From: Lantana camara
Lineage: Eukaryota; Streptophyta; Magnoliopsida; Lamiales; Verbenaceae
DNA length: 64,000 bases
Assembly (NCBI GenBank): GCA_037501455.1
Contig: CM074865.1
Span: 19,600,501 to 19,664,500, forward strand
Reading direction: 5' to 3'
Under the pieces are notes generated by a model. That model saw only the letters and a list, made by a program, of their open reading frames with translations, did not search any database and was not told where the DNA came from. The position numbers and the translations under genes were made by a program. Below are positions 46,056 to 59,791 of this stretch, one piece after another (the first letter of the stretch is position 1; every line of letters starts with the position of its first letter).

Positions 46056-48046
46056 GATCAAATCTTCAATTTCTAATCCAACTCCATTCATTAACTTCAA
46101 CTGGTTTAATTCTTGTTGAGGACTAGATTAACTAGGGTTCGTTGACACCGTTTTCAAGGAAGTTAGCTTAATCGGAATTCCTCTTACCAAAGCTAACATA
46201 GGAATCCATTAGAAGTTCCCTGATAATAACATCATCTTCGATGTCTGAATCACGTACTTATAAATTTCCAAGCGAACCACTCTCTTCGATGCCTGATGGA
46301 GATCTTCAACCCGAGTATAGCAGCTTGACTTCCACTTTCAAGGTTTAAACTGACAAAGCCGTATCATTCTTTTCCTGTCCCTATCTTTAGGTCTTTCGTG
46401 TCCGTCATGGCTTGTATTTCCATTGTTACCACGAGAAGTAACTTCCTCAACATTACGGTAAATTTAAGTTTATGAGTAGTCGCACTCTCCCTCTTAAAAA
46501 TTTTCTATCTTAATTCCTTGAATTTATTACACCGCCTCGCAGATCACAGATCCTAAATTTCATCATTTTTGCATCCGTGGTTAAATGATTCTAGTTGTTC
46601 CACATGCCAGGTGATCTCACCCACAACTGCCTTAAAATGATAGGTAGGGATAGCCACTTACTTCTCTCGTTCCTTCTCCAGTTCCACCTTCCAATTCTCG
46701 GTATTTCTTTCCCCTTTTGATTCACAATTTGCAACCCAAATATTTCTTCTCTTCATGATTCAAATGAGACTCGGTCAGAGTAATGCTTGAGGGGGAAACA
46801 AAGAAGATTCCTATCAAATAAACACTAAATAATGCATGCTAGTTAAGAATGCCAATGCACGTAGTATGTTTTCAAATAATTAATAATGCAGCACATTTGA
46901 GCAAGTATGTCAATTGAAGAAGCGTATATAAATAGAAAATTTTAAATAATGTAAAGCAGTGAATGATGCACGTGCTTATGGATGCATTGAACCTGTCACC
47001 GTAGTAATGGTAAGCTTTATCTCGGCACCTAATTCCTTGTTTGTTGGATTATAAGCTTGTCTCGAACTGTTGATCATTTCTTGTTTTTCCCACGGTCTTC
47101 AAAATTATCTAGCATCAACTTGGACATTTCCACGGCTTGGAAGTACGATTTCTTGAACCTGAAGCCTTCTACGCTCATGGAATTAGCATCTTGCCTTTTC
47201 TTTAATAATTACTCTCCAATTGCTTCCCGAGTCTTCTTCATGGTTGTCACTTTGATCAAAACTTCCTTTATTCCTTCTGCGATCGAAATCTCAAGCCATA
47301 CCATTTTCCATATTTTCCTTTGCTTCTTTTCCACGTAAGTTAAGCTTTGTTGCTGATTACCACGAACCTCCTTTACTTTAATTCTCTTGAAGGTTCTCAC
47401 CTTTGTGTTGATATAACATCGAATCCAAAACATCCTCGACCTTTTCTTCACTCTTCCCTTAATTGAGAAATTCTATGGAATCCAGTTGAAAGGAGTTTGT
47501 AATGTAGATGGGTGAATGTTGATCTTGCAAGTTGTAGACGTCATCCCCTACTACTCTTCTTTATCGAGCATCCACCAACTTCACTCCCACCGATGAGTTG
47601 CTCTCACAATTGTTCTTTCTATTGGCGATCTCATCACCCGATTCATAACCCAATTGAAGGAGATCGTAGCTCTTGAATTCTAGTCTAAGATTTCCGATGC
47701 ATTCTTTACAACTTGCAACCAAAAGAAAATGGGTGATAGACGAGATTTATAGTAGAGATTGGCCGTGGTTTGATATTATCTTCGTAACCTATAATTCACA
47801 ACTCATTTTGAAATATATGCATGTGATTAGTACATGCTCATGCCACGTAATTAGCACTAAAAGCATGGAATCGATGCAAAATGCAAAATATAAATCAACA
47901 AAGTTTTGAAATAATCGCACTTCAAGGTTAAAAGCGATGCAATGCACACGTTAACAAGTAGTTCCTAAGCCGTACGACCTAGACTTGACACGACACTACA
48001 TTAGAACTCCGGTTTTGCAACCTGGAGCTCTGATACCACTTATAGA
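46056..48046 (-). other. E interior, PBS-proximal part: conserved blocks, internal PPT, PBS
   Basis: No domain-bearing ORF. It holds the internal polypurine-like tract (46485-46495), block III (46808-46860), block II (46957-47012), a block homologous to D (47815-47930) and the post-PBS block (47967-48046) with the primer site GCTCTGATACCACT at 48029-48042. Frames 47057-47338 plus and 47209-47451 minus overlap each other and lack motifs. Confidence 0.75.
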
Positions 48047-49103
48047 TGTAGCACCCGGGACGACAGGCACCACATCCCCCGCACTATGAGTCTAATCCAC
48101 ATATGAAATAGGCAGTCCATACATGAATCGGACTCACAGCGAACGGGGTGACAAACAAAATGATATCCCTGACTAGGCGGAAGCTAACCAAAATGCGGAA
48201 GCAAGAAAATCATTCATGTAATATCAAAGAAATAAATGAAATCCAACAAGAATATAAATACGGGTTTCGCTAATCAATACACCTGTCCTAACCTGTCCCG
48301 AATCAATACAATTGAACAACATAACAACGGGTTCAACTAGTTCCAGAAACTATCCTAACCTGTCCCGAAATAATATCAATTCAATAAATGGCACACCTGC
48401 CAACAATAATAGGTCAATACAATACTTAGAAACAATATAGTATGCAGTGAGTGTAAGTGAGTAAGACTAGAACAATGACTCGACAATTCTAACTCCGCCT
48501 AGTAACCAACACCTGCAAAAGAAACTGGAAAAGTGGGAAAGAGGGGTTAGTCTCTAGAAGACTGAGCGAGCAGGATCGATAAATATATAGAAACATGCAC
48601 ATGCGAGTCATAAATCCTGAGCAAAGTTTTATTTAAAGTTAATTCCCAAGAGGGCAAGTGAATAACTAAGCAATGCTCGGACTTTACGACTAATCATATT
48701 AAATTCATTAAGTTTATAATTCATACATAAACATAAGGCTCGACGAGTGAGCGTGCATTATCTCCAACCAAACTCCGACCGTGTATGACAAATATCATTA
48801 TTATATTAAATACGCGATCACACAGTACATTATAATACATGCAAGCCATAAAACATAGTCGTTTGGGCAATCCGTGTCCCGACCTTCCCGCACGGTGCAT
48901 AACAATCATAATATAATCATAATCATAAAATAAGTTCCAACCTTCTTTCTCCGGGTGGTGGACGGGTTAGCAAGACCCGACCACCCCCCATTGGCAGCTC
49001 CCATTCCCCGCTAAACCTCATAGCGAGGGCCGGTATCACCGTAAATGTGGTGGGACTAGTACAAGGGATCACCGTCGGCCCTTGCCTCCCCGGATAGCCA
49101 CTA
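48047..49103 (-). repeat. 5' LTR of E, PBS-side segment
   Basis: Homologous to 38081-39190 with substitutions and small deletions, one of which shortens the stretch near 48985. Broken at CACTA by element F. Confidence 0.9.
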
Positions 49104-49839
49104 TGTAGCACCCCGGAACAAGTGGAGGTACCACACCCCCGCACTATAGGTCAATCCACATACGAAATGGCCAATCCGTACCTGAACCAACCTATAGCGA
49201 ACGGGTGACAATGCAATACACGACAAGCTAGGCGGGATACTCGAACATGCGACATAATAACGCGGAAGCATAAACAGAACATTATCAACTATTTCCATTT
49301 ATCCAATCATGACATTTCTCGATTACCAACTAAACTGTGTTCAAATTTTACATATCAATACATTATCATTTCCAAATAAAATAATAATAATCACTAATAA
49401 CATTAAACATAAATCCTTTGAACAATAAATAAACAAGCAAATAAAATGCACCGTGTTTGACTCAACTCTAATAACTGGACTCGACTCACTTCCCGCCTAG
49501 CACGCACCTGCAATAACCTGAAAGGTGGAGGTGTCAGTCTGTGAAGACCGAGTGAGGGGTTTATATACATATTAGCGCAGATAACATGCAAGTCATATTC
49601 TCGGGTAAAGATTATAAAAGATAAATATACAAGTTCAATAATAATATAGCTTCGCCCGAGAATACAACTATCAATATTAATCACTTGTTCATTTCATGCA
49701 ATCAATAAACATGCTTGCTAGATTATAATTTAATAGGCGATCACGCAATTCAATTATCATGCAATCGTGCGATAGTGTACTCAATTAGCACATTCATGGA
49801 ATGGAAATCATGCAATCAATACATGACTTGCTTGTAACA

Positions 49840-50156
49840 CGATAGGGTTGTTCTTCCTGTGGTTGGACGGACAACCACCAGCCGTGAGACTAGCCCAGCG
49901 CCCTCACTAAGGAGAACCTGTCCAGGAGAACGCATGTACACGATGGCTTTGTTCTTCTTGTGATTGGACGGACAATCACCGGCCCGAAGACCAGCCCAGC
50001 GCCCTCATTAAGGAGGACCTGGCCAAGAGAACGCATTCACTAGATAGGCATTGTTCTTCCTGTGATTGGACGGACAACCACCAGCCCGAAGACCAGCCCA
50101 GAGCCCGAAGACCAGCCCAGCGCCCTCACTAAGGAGGACCTGGCCAGGAGAACGCA
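49840..50156 (-). repeat. Three ~100-bp tandem repeats with an inner hairpin (F 3' LTR)
   Basis: Each unit has TTGTTCTTC, a hairpin, and CCCAGCGCCCTCA...AAGGAG. The hairpins are GTGGTTG-GACGGA-CAACCAC, GTGATTG-GACGGA-CAATCAC (a compensated pair change) and GTGATTG-GACGGA-CAACCAC, which pairs as G-U on the element strand. The third unit has a ~19-bp internal duplication absent from the 5' LTR (55788-56082). Confidence 0.85.
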
Positions 50157-50647
50157 TTACTTGCTTTCATGACACGGCTTGCTTGATTCATGCACACTAA
50201 CATAACCTACTTGCTTGGTTCATGAACAATAACATACTTGAAATGATAAGTGATTTCATGAAATTATAAATATAAATACCTTTGGTCAAAATCACGTAAA
50301 GGTTATACGGGTTCTATATAACTAGAAATTAAACCTCACCTGATAGGCGACACATGACTCGTGAATGCGTGAACGTGCTCATGCTTGATAATCTCCGCCC
50401 TGGAGAACCACTGGACATGAAACGGGACAATGTACGTGCATGAGACCACAATTCAAGCATATTATCTCATATAATGACGCACGGCATGATCACACACGAG
50501 ACATCGAGCAATACACAATGTAGCATGGTAACATGTTGTTTCAACATATAATCAATCATATACTAGCAATTTGGGGTCAAATAAGCCATTGGAACGAGGG
50601 GCTAAAATTGTAATTTTATGCAGAATGTTTTCTTCTGTCAGTGGGGT

Positions 50648-50845
50648 GGGAACGGCCGTTCCAGGTTTCAGTTTAAAGTGGGAATGGCCGTTCCCGCTGT
50701 CGGGCTCCCCGAAGATGGGAACGGCCGTTCCCGTCTGTGAGACAAAGTGGGAACGGGCGTTCCCGTCCTCGTCGCCTGACACATTATTCAAACAATGGGA
50801 ACGGCTGTTCCCCAATTGCAAAGGGGACGGGAACGGCCGTTCCCG
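50648..50845 (-). repeat. Six GGGAAC-GGCC-GTTCCC palindromes in F 3' LTR
   Basis: Six copies with centres GGCC (four), GGGC and GGCT; arms are nearly invariant. The same array is at 56574-56771 in the 5' LTR. Confidence 0.9.
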
Positions 50846-52041
50846 TTACACAGAAGGTTCAGAAAACAGGGGAGAAGAACAGGGGAGCTACGAACCAAGC
50901 TCCCAAAACACTCATAATCCATTCCATATTTTATAATTCATAGAAGGAAACATATATACATGCTTAAAGTGCAATAAAACACAATATAAACACATAATCC
51001 ATGCTTTAATCATCACAATCACCAACTTTAGCTTATATATAAATTCATCCTATAATCTTATATTCTTCAAGACTTCATGCATATTTTCAAGTCTAAAGCT
51101 TGGAGTATTGCTTCTAACATCATATAGACAAGTTGTTACACCAAAATCATAACCCTAGCTTCATGAATTATTCCCAAGAATTCACATATATGATTATATA
51201 TACCTTCAAGTGAAAATAGATGGACAAAAGATGATGAATATGGTTGCTTGAGCTTGAATTCCCTAGCTTTCTTGGAAAAATAGCTTGAAGATGAAGGATT
51301 TCTCTTCTTCCTTTTTCATGGTTTTGGCTCGGTAGAGAGAGCAAGGAGGGATGATGATTTTTAGATGAAAATGAATGAAGATGATGAAAGGGAAGCATGT
51401 ATCGATATATCTCTTGAAGAGATATGATTTTTGCAATTAAATCCCTAATGTTTGTAAGTTATGCAATTAAGTATATCAAGTTTGGAAATGAGCAATTAGG
51501 TCCCCTAGTATATTCATGCAATTTGGTCCTCTATTTATGTAAGTGAGCATTTAAGGACAATTAAGCAATTACGACAAATTGGACAATTAATTCATGTAAC
51601 AATTAAATTCCATTTATACATGAATTCTAGAAATGAAATGTATTTCACACAATTTCCACGTAATCATGTTGAAAACAATTTATAAGAATTAATATAGCAC
51701 GTTTAAATTAATTAAACGAAATTAATAAAATAAAATCCTAACGCTCGAAACCCACTCGTGTCGAGCGTACCTGACTGTCTGAAAATCGGGGCGTTACAAC
51801 TCTCTCCCCCTTAAGAGAATCCGTCCTCGGATTCCATGTCCTGAATTCCTGGAAATTAATTGGCTCTTCCGTGTTCATCCCACGCGGGTTAGCTACTCCC
51901 CGTCAGGGATTAGTTCAAAAGAGGTCTTCGATCCACAATATCCTTCCATGTGCGAATTCACGACCCTCAAATTTCCGGAGCCTGAACACTTGTAAAAAAA
52001 TCTAACCTTCCACTATACAAGTTGACAAGTAATTAAGATAG

Positions 52042-52146
52042 TGAGAGTGCCCCGACTCTCAAACAATTAACGGAAGAACCCCGTCTCCCGAGCAAAGAAC
52101 AAGAGAACCCCGTCTCTTGACAACCCCGAGAGAATCCCCGTCTCTC
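52042..52146 (-). repeat. Four-hairpin array upstream of the PPT (F)
   Basis: Element-strand copies: GAGAGA-CGGGGAT-TCTCTC, AAGAGA-CGGGGT-TCTCTT, GGGAGA-CGGGGT-TCTTCC and GAGAGT-CGGGGC-ACTCTC. The second and fourth show compensated changes relative to the H unit. Confidence 0.82.
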
Positions 52147-53558
52147 ACGCACACGAAATAAAATTCAAGCAAGCACTTAGACAATTACTTACAATTAACA
52201 CATAAGGATCAAATAAAATTTATCACTTATGCAAATAATCGTTCACGTAACAAGTAATAACAATCAAGGAATCATATGCAAAAACAATGAAATAATAATA
52301 ATAATAATTAATAATAAACAAGGAGTCACGTACATAAATAACAAGATAATGATAATAATAGAATAATGGTGCACATGGTATGCATGATTATGTGTACCGT
52401 CCACCGAGGATTGCAGTTCTGTCACCGAATTGATTCAGTTGAATACTTGATTCTTTAGTTGAGGTTTTGCTCGCTTGGTACCATTACGGTTCGACATTCC
52501 CATTTCTGATAGCCGTCTCTGTCTTTGTACTATTTTCTAACATAATCCGTAAATCATCATTAGTCCACCACATCTTCATACCCGTTTGAATCTTCAGGTT
52601 TACCGGTTTCCTTAGATTGATTCCCACACTCACATTTCGGTTTCGGAATTGAAATATACCCTAGATTTCTTGTCCTGAAGGGATTGTGTATTCAAGCTTA
52701 AAAGACTGACTTTGTGTTTCAAGCAAACTCTTGTCCAACCAACAGAGAAAACAGGCGTTACCATTTCCCCGACCTCAGTAATTAAAGTAAAACATCTTCC
52801 CGAAGCAAAGATCCCAACTCTTTTGTTTGAAACTCGAAAGTAGCACTTCTATTCCCTTAGAAGATAGCACGACGGATATCTAGTATGGAAGAGAATCCAG
52901 GTTGTTATTCCATGAGTTTTACGTAAAACCCGAAGGAATCAGGTCCTAGTGAAACGTCTTCCTTTGATCCCTGAAATTTGATAACATACCCCACAATTCC
53001 CCGAAATATCTTGAAAGAGAGGATCGTTCAATCTTCAGTCTTCTTTGAAATGTTCCTGATAAGCTGGTATATTTATGGGGCGACGGTGACCGCCCGGATG
53101 GAAGCACGGTGTGCGTTTACAGGCATCTCTAGGGTATAGGTAGACAACTTCGTAAGAAAACTCTCGTCGGATTAAACTTGGTTATTCATTTTCCTTCTAC
53201 TTTCCACTTCCTTCCTTTCCATTTATCGTAGACACTCTGATAGCAAGAGGGACTAAGATTCAAGATTTACTATCCAAATTTGCCAGATTGGATTCCCTCT
53301 CCTATTTACTGAGTCAAATGATATCCTGAGGTTATCGGAGAATTGCAGACGGTGTACCCACTTTCTTGAAACGATAATGGAACAAAGGTACTGTCAATGA
53401 TGGGACTTTTCTTTAGGTAAGAGGGAAAAAGTTTAGCTAATTGAAAACTTCTTTCACATGGTTCTGATAAAGGATTCCAGGAAGAATTGATTCTCTGAAA
53501 ATTCCCAACTTCCTTGAGTGCTATCTAACTTCAGAATTTAAACTTATTTTCAGACCGG

Positions 53559-53569
53559 CTCTCCCCCTT
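53559..53569 (-). promoter_or_regulatory. Internal polypurine tract of F (cPPT-like)
   Basis: Element strand AAGGGGGAGAG, identical to the internal and 3' tracts of H. Confidence 0.55.
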
Positions 53570-55068
53570 AAGAAAATAGAATTTTCTTATTCTTTAAATT
53601 TATTCTGTCTTTTTCCCCTTGCAAGCTTCTCTGCTGACTCAATTCCCGTAACCTTTTCCCTTGTTCTACTTGTTATTAATCAAGATTTTGGATTGAGGAT
53701 CCTTTTCTAATTCTTTCTGCTAGCAACATACTCAACTTGAAGCTCCCTGACTGTCACCACTTTGATTTGATATTAAATTTTCCAGCATCCCACAACCCTT
53801 CTGCTACTCGTGAAAATGTCATATCCTGTACTTACCACCTACTGTTTCTAGATTCATGTTTGTCAAGTGAACACCCTGACTCAGAGCAAGAAAAGTTCTT
53901 TCTCCTACCCTTAGTGAACCCCCAAAGGACTGATTAATCTCTGAAGGTGGAAAGACCCACTGAACATTTATCTATTTGAACTTATCATTATTTTCCGGTT
54001 CCCAAAATTTTCCAATATTTATTTTATACCCCTGTTCCTACTAAATCCTAGATCGGTAAATTCTCACAATCCCAAACATTTCCAAGCTTCAAGCAAAAAT
54101 CAAATGACTCGGTTCCCAAACCGATACCCAATGATTCAGAAATCTCCTCTTTAAATTCAAATTGGTAGAAATAAGAGCAGAGATTGTGCAGAGCATAGGG
54201 AGAGCCTATTGACAATAAACACTAAATAATGCATGATGGTTAAAGTGTCAATGCACCTAATATACTTACCAACAATTTACAATGCAACACGTTGGGATAA
54301 TTATATTGATTTAAAGAAGCACTCATAACAAAAGGATTTAAATATTTCAACTAATTCAAACATATATTTAATGCATCAAGTAGGTAATCTAAAAAGCATA
54401 TATGACAATATTTATAAATAAGAAGCAAATAGCAATTATGATGCACGTGTTTATGAATACATTGAAGAACCTGGCACCGTAGTAATGTTGGCCTCAATCC
54501 CGGTGTTCATTCTCGCTTGACCGAATTGCAACTTGGTCCAAGCGGTTGATCAGTCTCTTAAGTCTTCAAATCCTCCAGCTTTGATTCATACCTTTCCAAA
54601 ACCTGTCACTCACAACTTGCTTTGCAAATAAATGCATGTGGGTGAAGCGTGTTCATGTCACGTAATTGTCACATAATTAATACCAGCGAGAATTTAATAT
54701 ATAATACAACAATTAATTTACCAATGTTTGGAATAAAACACATCGAGCAAATAATTGATGCTGATAACAAGAATTTAATATAAATTGAAACAAGTATTTC
54801 ATCAATATTTAAAATAAACACGTTGGTCACATAAATTTCTAAACAATTCAAGATCACTCAATGGCAATTAATAGCATGAATTAATACAAAGTACAAGCTA
54901 TCAAGTATTTCAGGTAATTCAAGGAATCCAAGTAGCCAAGTAATTTCAAATAAAATGCAAGACTCTCAAATTATCAAATAATTCCTATGCCGTACGACCT
55001 AGACTCGACACGACACTACACGACACTAGAACCTCGGTTTTGCAACCGGGCTCTGATACCACCTTAGA

Positions 55069-57724
55069 TGTAGCACCCTGGAATACGTGGAGGTACCACA
55101 CCCCCGCACTATAGGTCAATCCGTACCTGAACCAACCTATAGCGAACGGGTGACAATGCAATACACGACAAGCTAGGCGGGATACTCGAACATGCGACAT
55201 AATAACGCGGAAGCATATACAGAATATTATCAACTATTTCCATTTATCCAATCATGACATTTCTCGATTACCAACTAAACTGTGTTCAAATTTTACATAT
55301 CAATACATTATCATTTCCAAATAAAATAATAATAATCACTAATAACATTAAACATAAATCCTTTGAACAATAAATAAACAAGCAAATAAAATGCACCGTG
55401 TTTGACTCAACTCTAATAACTGGACTCGACTCACTTCCCGCCTAGCACGCACCTGCAATAACCTGAAAGGTGGAGGTGTCAGTCTGTGAAGACCGAGTGA
55501 GGGGTTTATATACATATTAGCGCAGATAACATGCAAGTCATATTCTCGGGTAAAGATTATAAAAGATAAATATACAAGTTCAATAATAATATAGCTTCGC
55601 CCGAGAATACAACTATCAATATTAATCACTTGTTCATTTCATGCAATCAATAAACATGCTTGCTAGATTATAATTTAATAGGCGATCACGCAATTCAATT
55701 ATCATGCAATCGTGCGATAGTGTACTCAATTAGCACATTCATGGAATGGAAATCATGCAATCAATACATGACTTGCTTGTAACACGATAGGGTTGTTCTT
55801 CCTGTGGTTGGACGGACAACCACCAGCCGTGAGACTAGCCCAGCGCCCTCACTAAGGAGAACCTGTCCAGGAGAACGCATGTACACGATGGCTTTGTTCT
55901 TCTTGTGATTGGACGGACAATCACCGGCCCGAAGACCAGCCCAGCGCCCTCATTAAGGAGGACCTGGCCAAGAGAACGCATTCACTAGATAGGCATTGTT
56001 CTTCCTGTGATTGGACGGACAACCACCAGCCCGAAGACCAGCCCAGCGCCCTCACTAAGGAGGACCTGGCCAGGAGAACGCATTACTTGCTTTCATGACA
56101 CGGCTTGCTTGATTCATGCACACTAACATAACCTACTTGCTTGGTTCATGAACAATAACATACTTGAAATGATAAGTGATTTCATGAAATTATAAATATA
56201 AATACCTTTGGTTAAAATCACGTAAAGGTTATACGGGTTCTATATAACTAGAAATTAAACCTCACCTGATAGGCGACACATGACTCGTGAATGCGTGAAC
56301 GTGCTCATGCTTGATAATCTCCGCCCTGGAGAACCACTGGACATGAAACGGGACAATGTACGTGCATGAGACCACAATTCAAGCATATTATCTCATATAA
56401 TGACGCACGGCATGATCACACACGAGACATCGAGCAATACACAATGTAGCATGGTAACATGTTGTTTCAACATATAATCAATCATATACTAGCAATTTGG
56501 GGTCAAATAAGCCATTGGAACGAGGGGCTAAAATTGTAATTTTATGCAGAATGTTTTCTTCTGTCAGTGGGGTGGGAACGGCCGTTCCAGGTTTCAGTTT
56601 AAAGTGGGAATGGCCGTTCCCGCTGTCGGGCTCCCCGAAGATGGGAACGGCCGTTCCCGTCTGTGAGACAAAGTGGGAACGGGCGTTCCCGTCCTCGTCG
56701 CCTGACACATTATTCAAACAATGGGAACGGCTGTTCCCCAATTGCAAAGGGGACGGGAACGGCCGTTCCCGTTACACAGAAGGTTCAGAAAACAGGGGAG
56801 AAGAACAGGGGAGCTACGAACCAAGCTCCCAAAACACTCATAATCCATTCCATATTTTATAATTCATAGAAGGAAACATATATACATGCTTAAAGTGCAA
56901 TAAAACACAATATAAACACATAATCCATGCTTTAATCATCACAATCACCAACTTTAGCTTATATATAAATTCATCCTATAATCTTATATTCTTCAAGACT
57001 TCATGCATATTTTCAAGTCTAAAGCTTGGAGTATTGCTTCTAACATCATATAGACAAGTTGTTACACCAAAATCATAACCCTAGCTTCACGAATTATTCC
57101 CAAGAATTCACATATATGATTATATATACCTTCAAGTGAAAATAGATGGAAAAAAGATGATGAATATGGTTGCTTGAGCTTGAATTCCCTAGCTTTCTTG
57201 GAAAAATAGCTTGAAGATGAAGGATTTCTCTTCTTCCTTTTTCATGGTTTTGGCTCGGTAGAGAGAGCAAGGAGGGATGATGATTTTTAGATGAAAATGA
57301 ATGAAGCTGATGAAAGGGAAGCATGTATCGATATATCTCTTGAAGAGATATGATTTTTGCAATTAAATCCCTAATGTTTGTAAGTCATGCAATTAAGTAT
57401 ATCAAGTTTGGAAATGAGCAATTAGGTCCCCTAATATATTCATGCAATTTGGTCCTCTATTTATGTAAGTGAGCATTTAAGGACAATTAAGCAATTAAGA
57501 CAAATTGGACAATTAATTCATGTAACAATTAAATTCCATTTATACATGAATTCTAGAAATGAAATGGATTTCACACAATTTCCACGTAATCATGTTGAAA
57601 ACAATTTATAAGAATTAATATAGCACGTTTAAATTAATTAAACGAAATTAATAAAATAAAATCCTAACGCTCGAAACCCACACGTGTCGAGCGTACCTGA
57701 CTGTCTGAAAATCGGGGCGTTACA
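55069..57724 (-). repeat. 5' LTR of F
   Basis: Nearly identical to 49104-51798. It lacks 20 bp near 55119 and the ~19-bp duplication of the third tandem unit. Confidence 0.95.
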
Positions 57725-59791
57725 CACTAGCACTAAGTCCCTGGGCCCGTACATTCATAATAATATCCATAATCATATTCTCGCCAAAACATTTGATTCA
57801 TAAGAAACATAACATATTTCATAGTTCATTAGAAAAGGGTTTACTCGATCAAAGTTTACTCGATGACTCTACTTTAAAAGTAACATATATATATATATAT
57901 AAGGTTTTGGCCAAAGCTTGTCACATAAGGTTGTAGGATTTAATATGTAACTAGAACGAAAACACCCTCACCTGGAATACCACGAGACATAAAACATGAG
58001 CAATACGGGTGCCTATTCAATTCGGAAGTCTCCGCCCTGGAAACGAACTGTACAAGAGAAGGAACAATACGGGTGCCTATTCATGAACGTTAAGTTCGTA
58101 TTTCAAATTAAATAAGCATGTGGAATAATTATGCCAATTCATATATATTCAAACAATTCACAATTAAATCAATTAAGGCAAGTAATTGACATGAAACGAG
58201 GCCGATAAAATCAATGAGTTAAGAATTCGAGTTTTCATATATCATATCATATTATCATACATTATACAATTCATAATCATCGATTAATTGAGCGTCCAAG
58301 ATCAAATTACAATTTAAAGCAATTAAAGTATAACATACAATAACTTCAAAAATTCATATAGAATCAACCAAGTGTCCGATTGACGAACGAAAAGCGGTGA
58401 TAGACTCACCACGATGAAAGAAACATGCTGTCCGGAAGGTGTCGGAATGCCGCCACCGGAACCTGCCAGACCACCACTGACAGCCGTCAAACCACCACCT
58501 CCGGTGGCCGAAAAAATTCCCGGAAGGACAGAAACGTGCGCCTCGGCCTACTAGTCAAAAGCCCTCAAACAATTTCAAAAAATACCAAAGACACCGGATT
58601 TCGTTAGAGAAAAACCGAACTAAATCCCTAGAATGAAAACTGCAATTAAACTCCAATCGTAAAATGAAAATGAAATCCGAACATACCGTTGGAAAGCCCG
58701 TAACGAGGCCTTCGAAACCCATATCTCAATTGCCGAAAAAAGTAGCCGGAGAGTTAACCGGCATTGACCCGCCGGTTCTGCCGCCGGTTCACCACCACTG
58801 GCCGATTTTCTCACCGCCACCAACGCGGAAAGCTTGGCCATGTCGAGTAGAGTAATTCTCATGAAGGGCCCGTTACCAAAATCCTGCCGAAAAAGGCCGA
58901 ACCGCCACCTCTTAGCTCCGCCGCTGCTGCCTTGCCAGAACTGCTATCACCGGCCGTTTTCTGCCCGAATTGATGCCAAAAATGGAATCAGGACGTTGAA
59001 AAACCTTAGGAACTGGTCTTGCTCGTCGGAAAAGGGTGCCGGAACGGTGAGATTCGCAGTGCTACAGTGCCGCTTCGCGGCGGCGCTTATGGTGTCGTCG
59101 TGGCCCCGATGGCCGTGCCGCTGACGTGGAAGGCTGCGCCGGGAAGTCCTATAATTGGGTCAATGGCGCGTGTCGAAGAAGCTCCGCCGGAGACGGCCGG
59201 AATCGGCCTGTGAAGTCGTGACTTGCTATCCCCCCACCTGGCGAGACTAAAAATCGGAAATATCTCCTCCGACGGTCGTCGTCGGGCCAAGATCTTGGTA
59301 CGGTTGTGACTTCATCGTCGAGCTCATCGAAAAATACTATTGGTTCGTCAAAATCCGTCGAGAAACGAGGAAGTTAGAATTTGTGTGTGTGTGTGGTGTG
59401 TGTTGGTCGTGTGTTTCACCGGGAGAGGGAGAAAGAAAGAACGAAGCTGAAACTCCAGCCCTTGGCATGAATAACGAGGATCTGGGTGTTATATCCCGGG
59501 TCCTCAACGCACGGAATGACCGAAAGAAAGTTTAACAACGCCAGAATTAGGCAAACTCTGAGTCTACGGACTTGTCTCGATGCCCCGAACACGTTGAAGG
59601 AATCAAAGAGGTCAAAATCTCGATCGGGTGAGAAATGACCGGAAAACCCTTGAAAGAGAAAATTACAAATTAGCCCCTAAACTCAGAAGGAGCTACAAAT
59701 AAGGCCACATAAATCACATAATCACATAATCAAGCACACAAGAAAGTCGGCACGTGGCGTAATCCGTACACTGGAAGAGCGGGGCGTTACA
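57725..59791 (-). repeat. 5' LTR of E, outer segment
   Basis: Continues E's LTR from the CACTA break to the outer end GGGGCGTTACA. About 200 bp present in the 3' LTR (39538-39730) are deleted here at about 58067. The GC-rich half is kept. The GGATA duplication follows. Confidence 0.9.

Larger units (their letters stand above)
49104..51798 (-). repeat. 3' LTR of F
   Basis: TGTAGCACC to GGGGCGTTACA in plus reading. Contains three ~100-bp tandem repeats (49840-50156), the AGGGC-loop hairpin (50392-50406) and six GGGAACGGCCGTTCCC-type palindromes (50648-50845). The frames 49403-49684 and 50571-50936 recur in the other LTR and are not genes. Confidence 0.95.
51799..55068 (-). other. Non-coding internal domain of F with conserved blocks
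   Basis: Element-strand order: PBS (TGGTATCAGAGC, at about 55050-55062) with CGGTT-GCAA-AACCG hairpin; post-PBS block (54988-55068); block II (54440-54488); block III (54206-54258); internal PPT (53559-53569); block IV (52371-52415); hairpin array (52042-52146); PPT (51799-51816). Between block IV and the internal PPT lies about 1.1 kb without anything I recognise. Frame 53737-53937 has no motif. Confidence 0.78.
49104..57724 (-). mobile_element. Element F: young long-LTR retrotransposon without coding capacity
   Basis: Perfect TSD CACTA (49099-49103, 57725-57729). LTRs of 2695 bp (49104-51798) and 2656 bp (55069-57724) differ by two ~20-bp indels (near 50099 and 49155) and about 15 substitutions that I could spot, roughly 0.5%, so it is a recent insertion. 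PPT (51799-51816) and PBS (about 55049-55062) are intact. The 3.27-kb interior has no gag, protease, integrase or RT motif in any frame. It is inserted in the 5' LTR of E. Confidence 0.95.
38081..59791 (-). mobile_element. Element E: long-LTR retrotransposon without coding capacity, host of F and G
   Basis: Flanked by a perfect TSD GGATA (38076-38080, 59792-59796). The 3' LTR is 38081-41449. The 5' LTR is 48047-49103 plus 57725-59791, split by F. The interior is 41450-42649 plus 46056-48046, split by solo LTR G; its own length is about 3.2 kb. PPT and PBS are present. The LTRs differ clearly (substitutions throughout and a deletion of ~200 bp around 58067), so E is older than F and H. No gag/pol motif was found in the interior. 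It sits in the LINE ORF2. Confidence 0.92.

Noticed and set aside
47057..47451. Overlapping frames in the E interior
   Set aside because: The region aligns as non-coding sequence with D; no gag-like or other motif.
49840..50160. CRISPR-like array in F LTR
   Set aside because: Units are contiguous ~100-bp tandem repeats without unique spacers, in a plant transposon.
50571..50936. 121-aa frame (and its minus-strand partner 50552-50821) repeated at 56497-56862
   Set aside because: It runs through the palindrome array, is open on both strands because of the repeat, and occurs only because the two F LTRs are duplicates.
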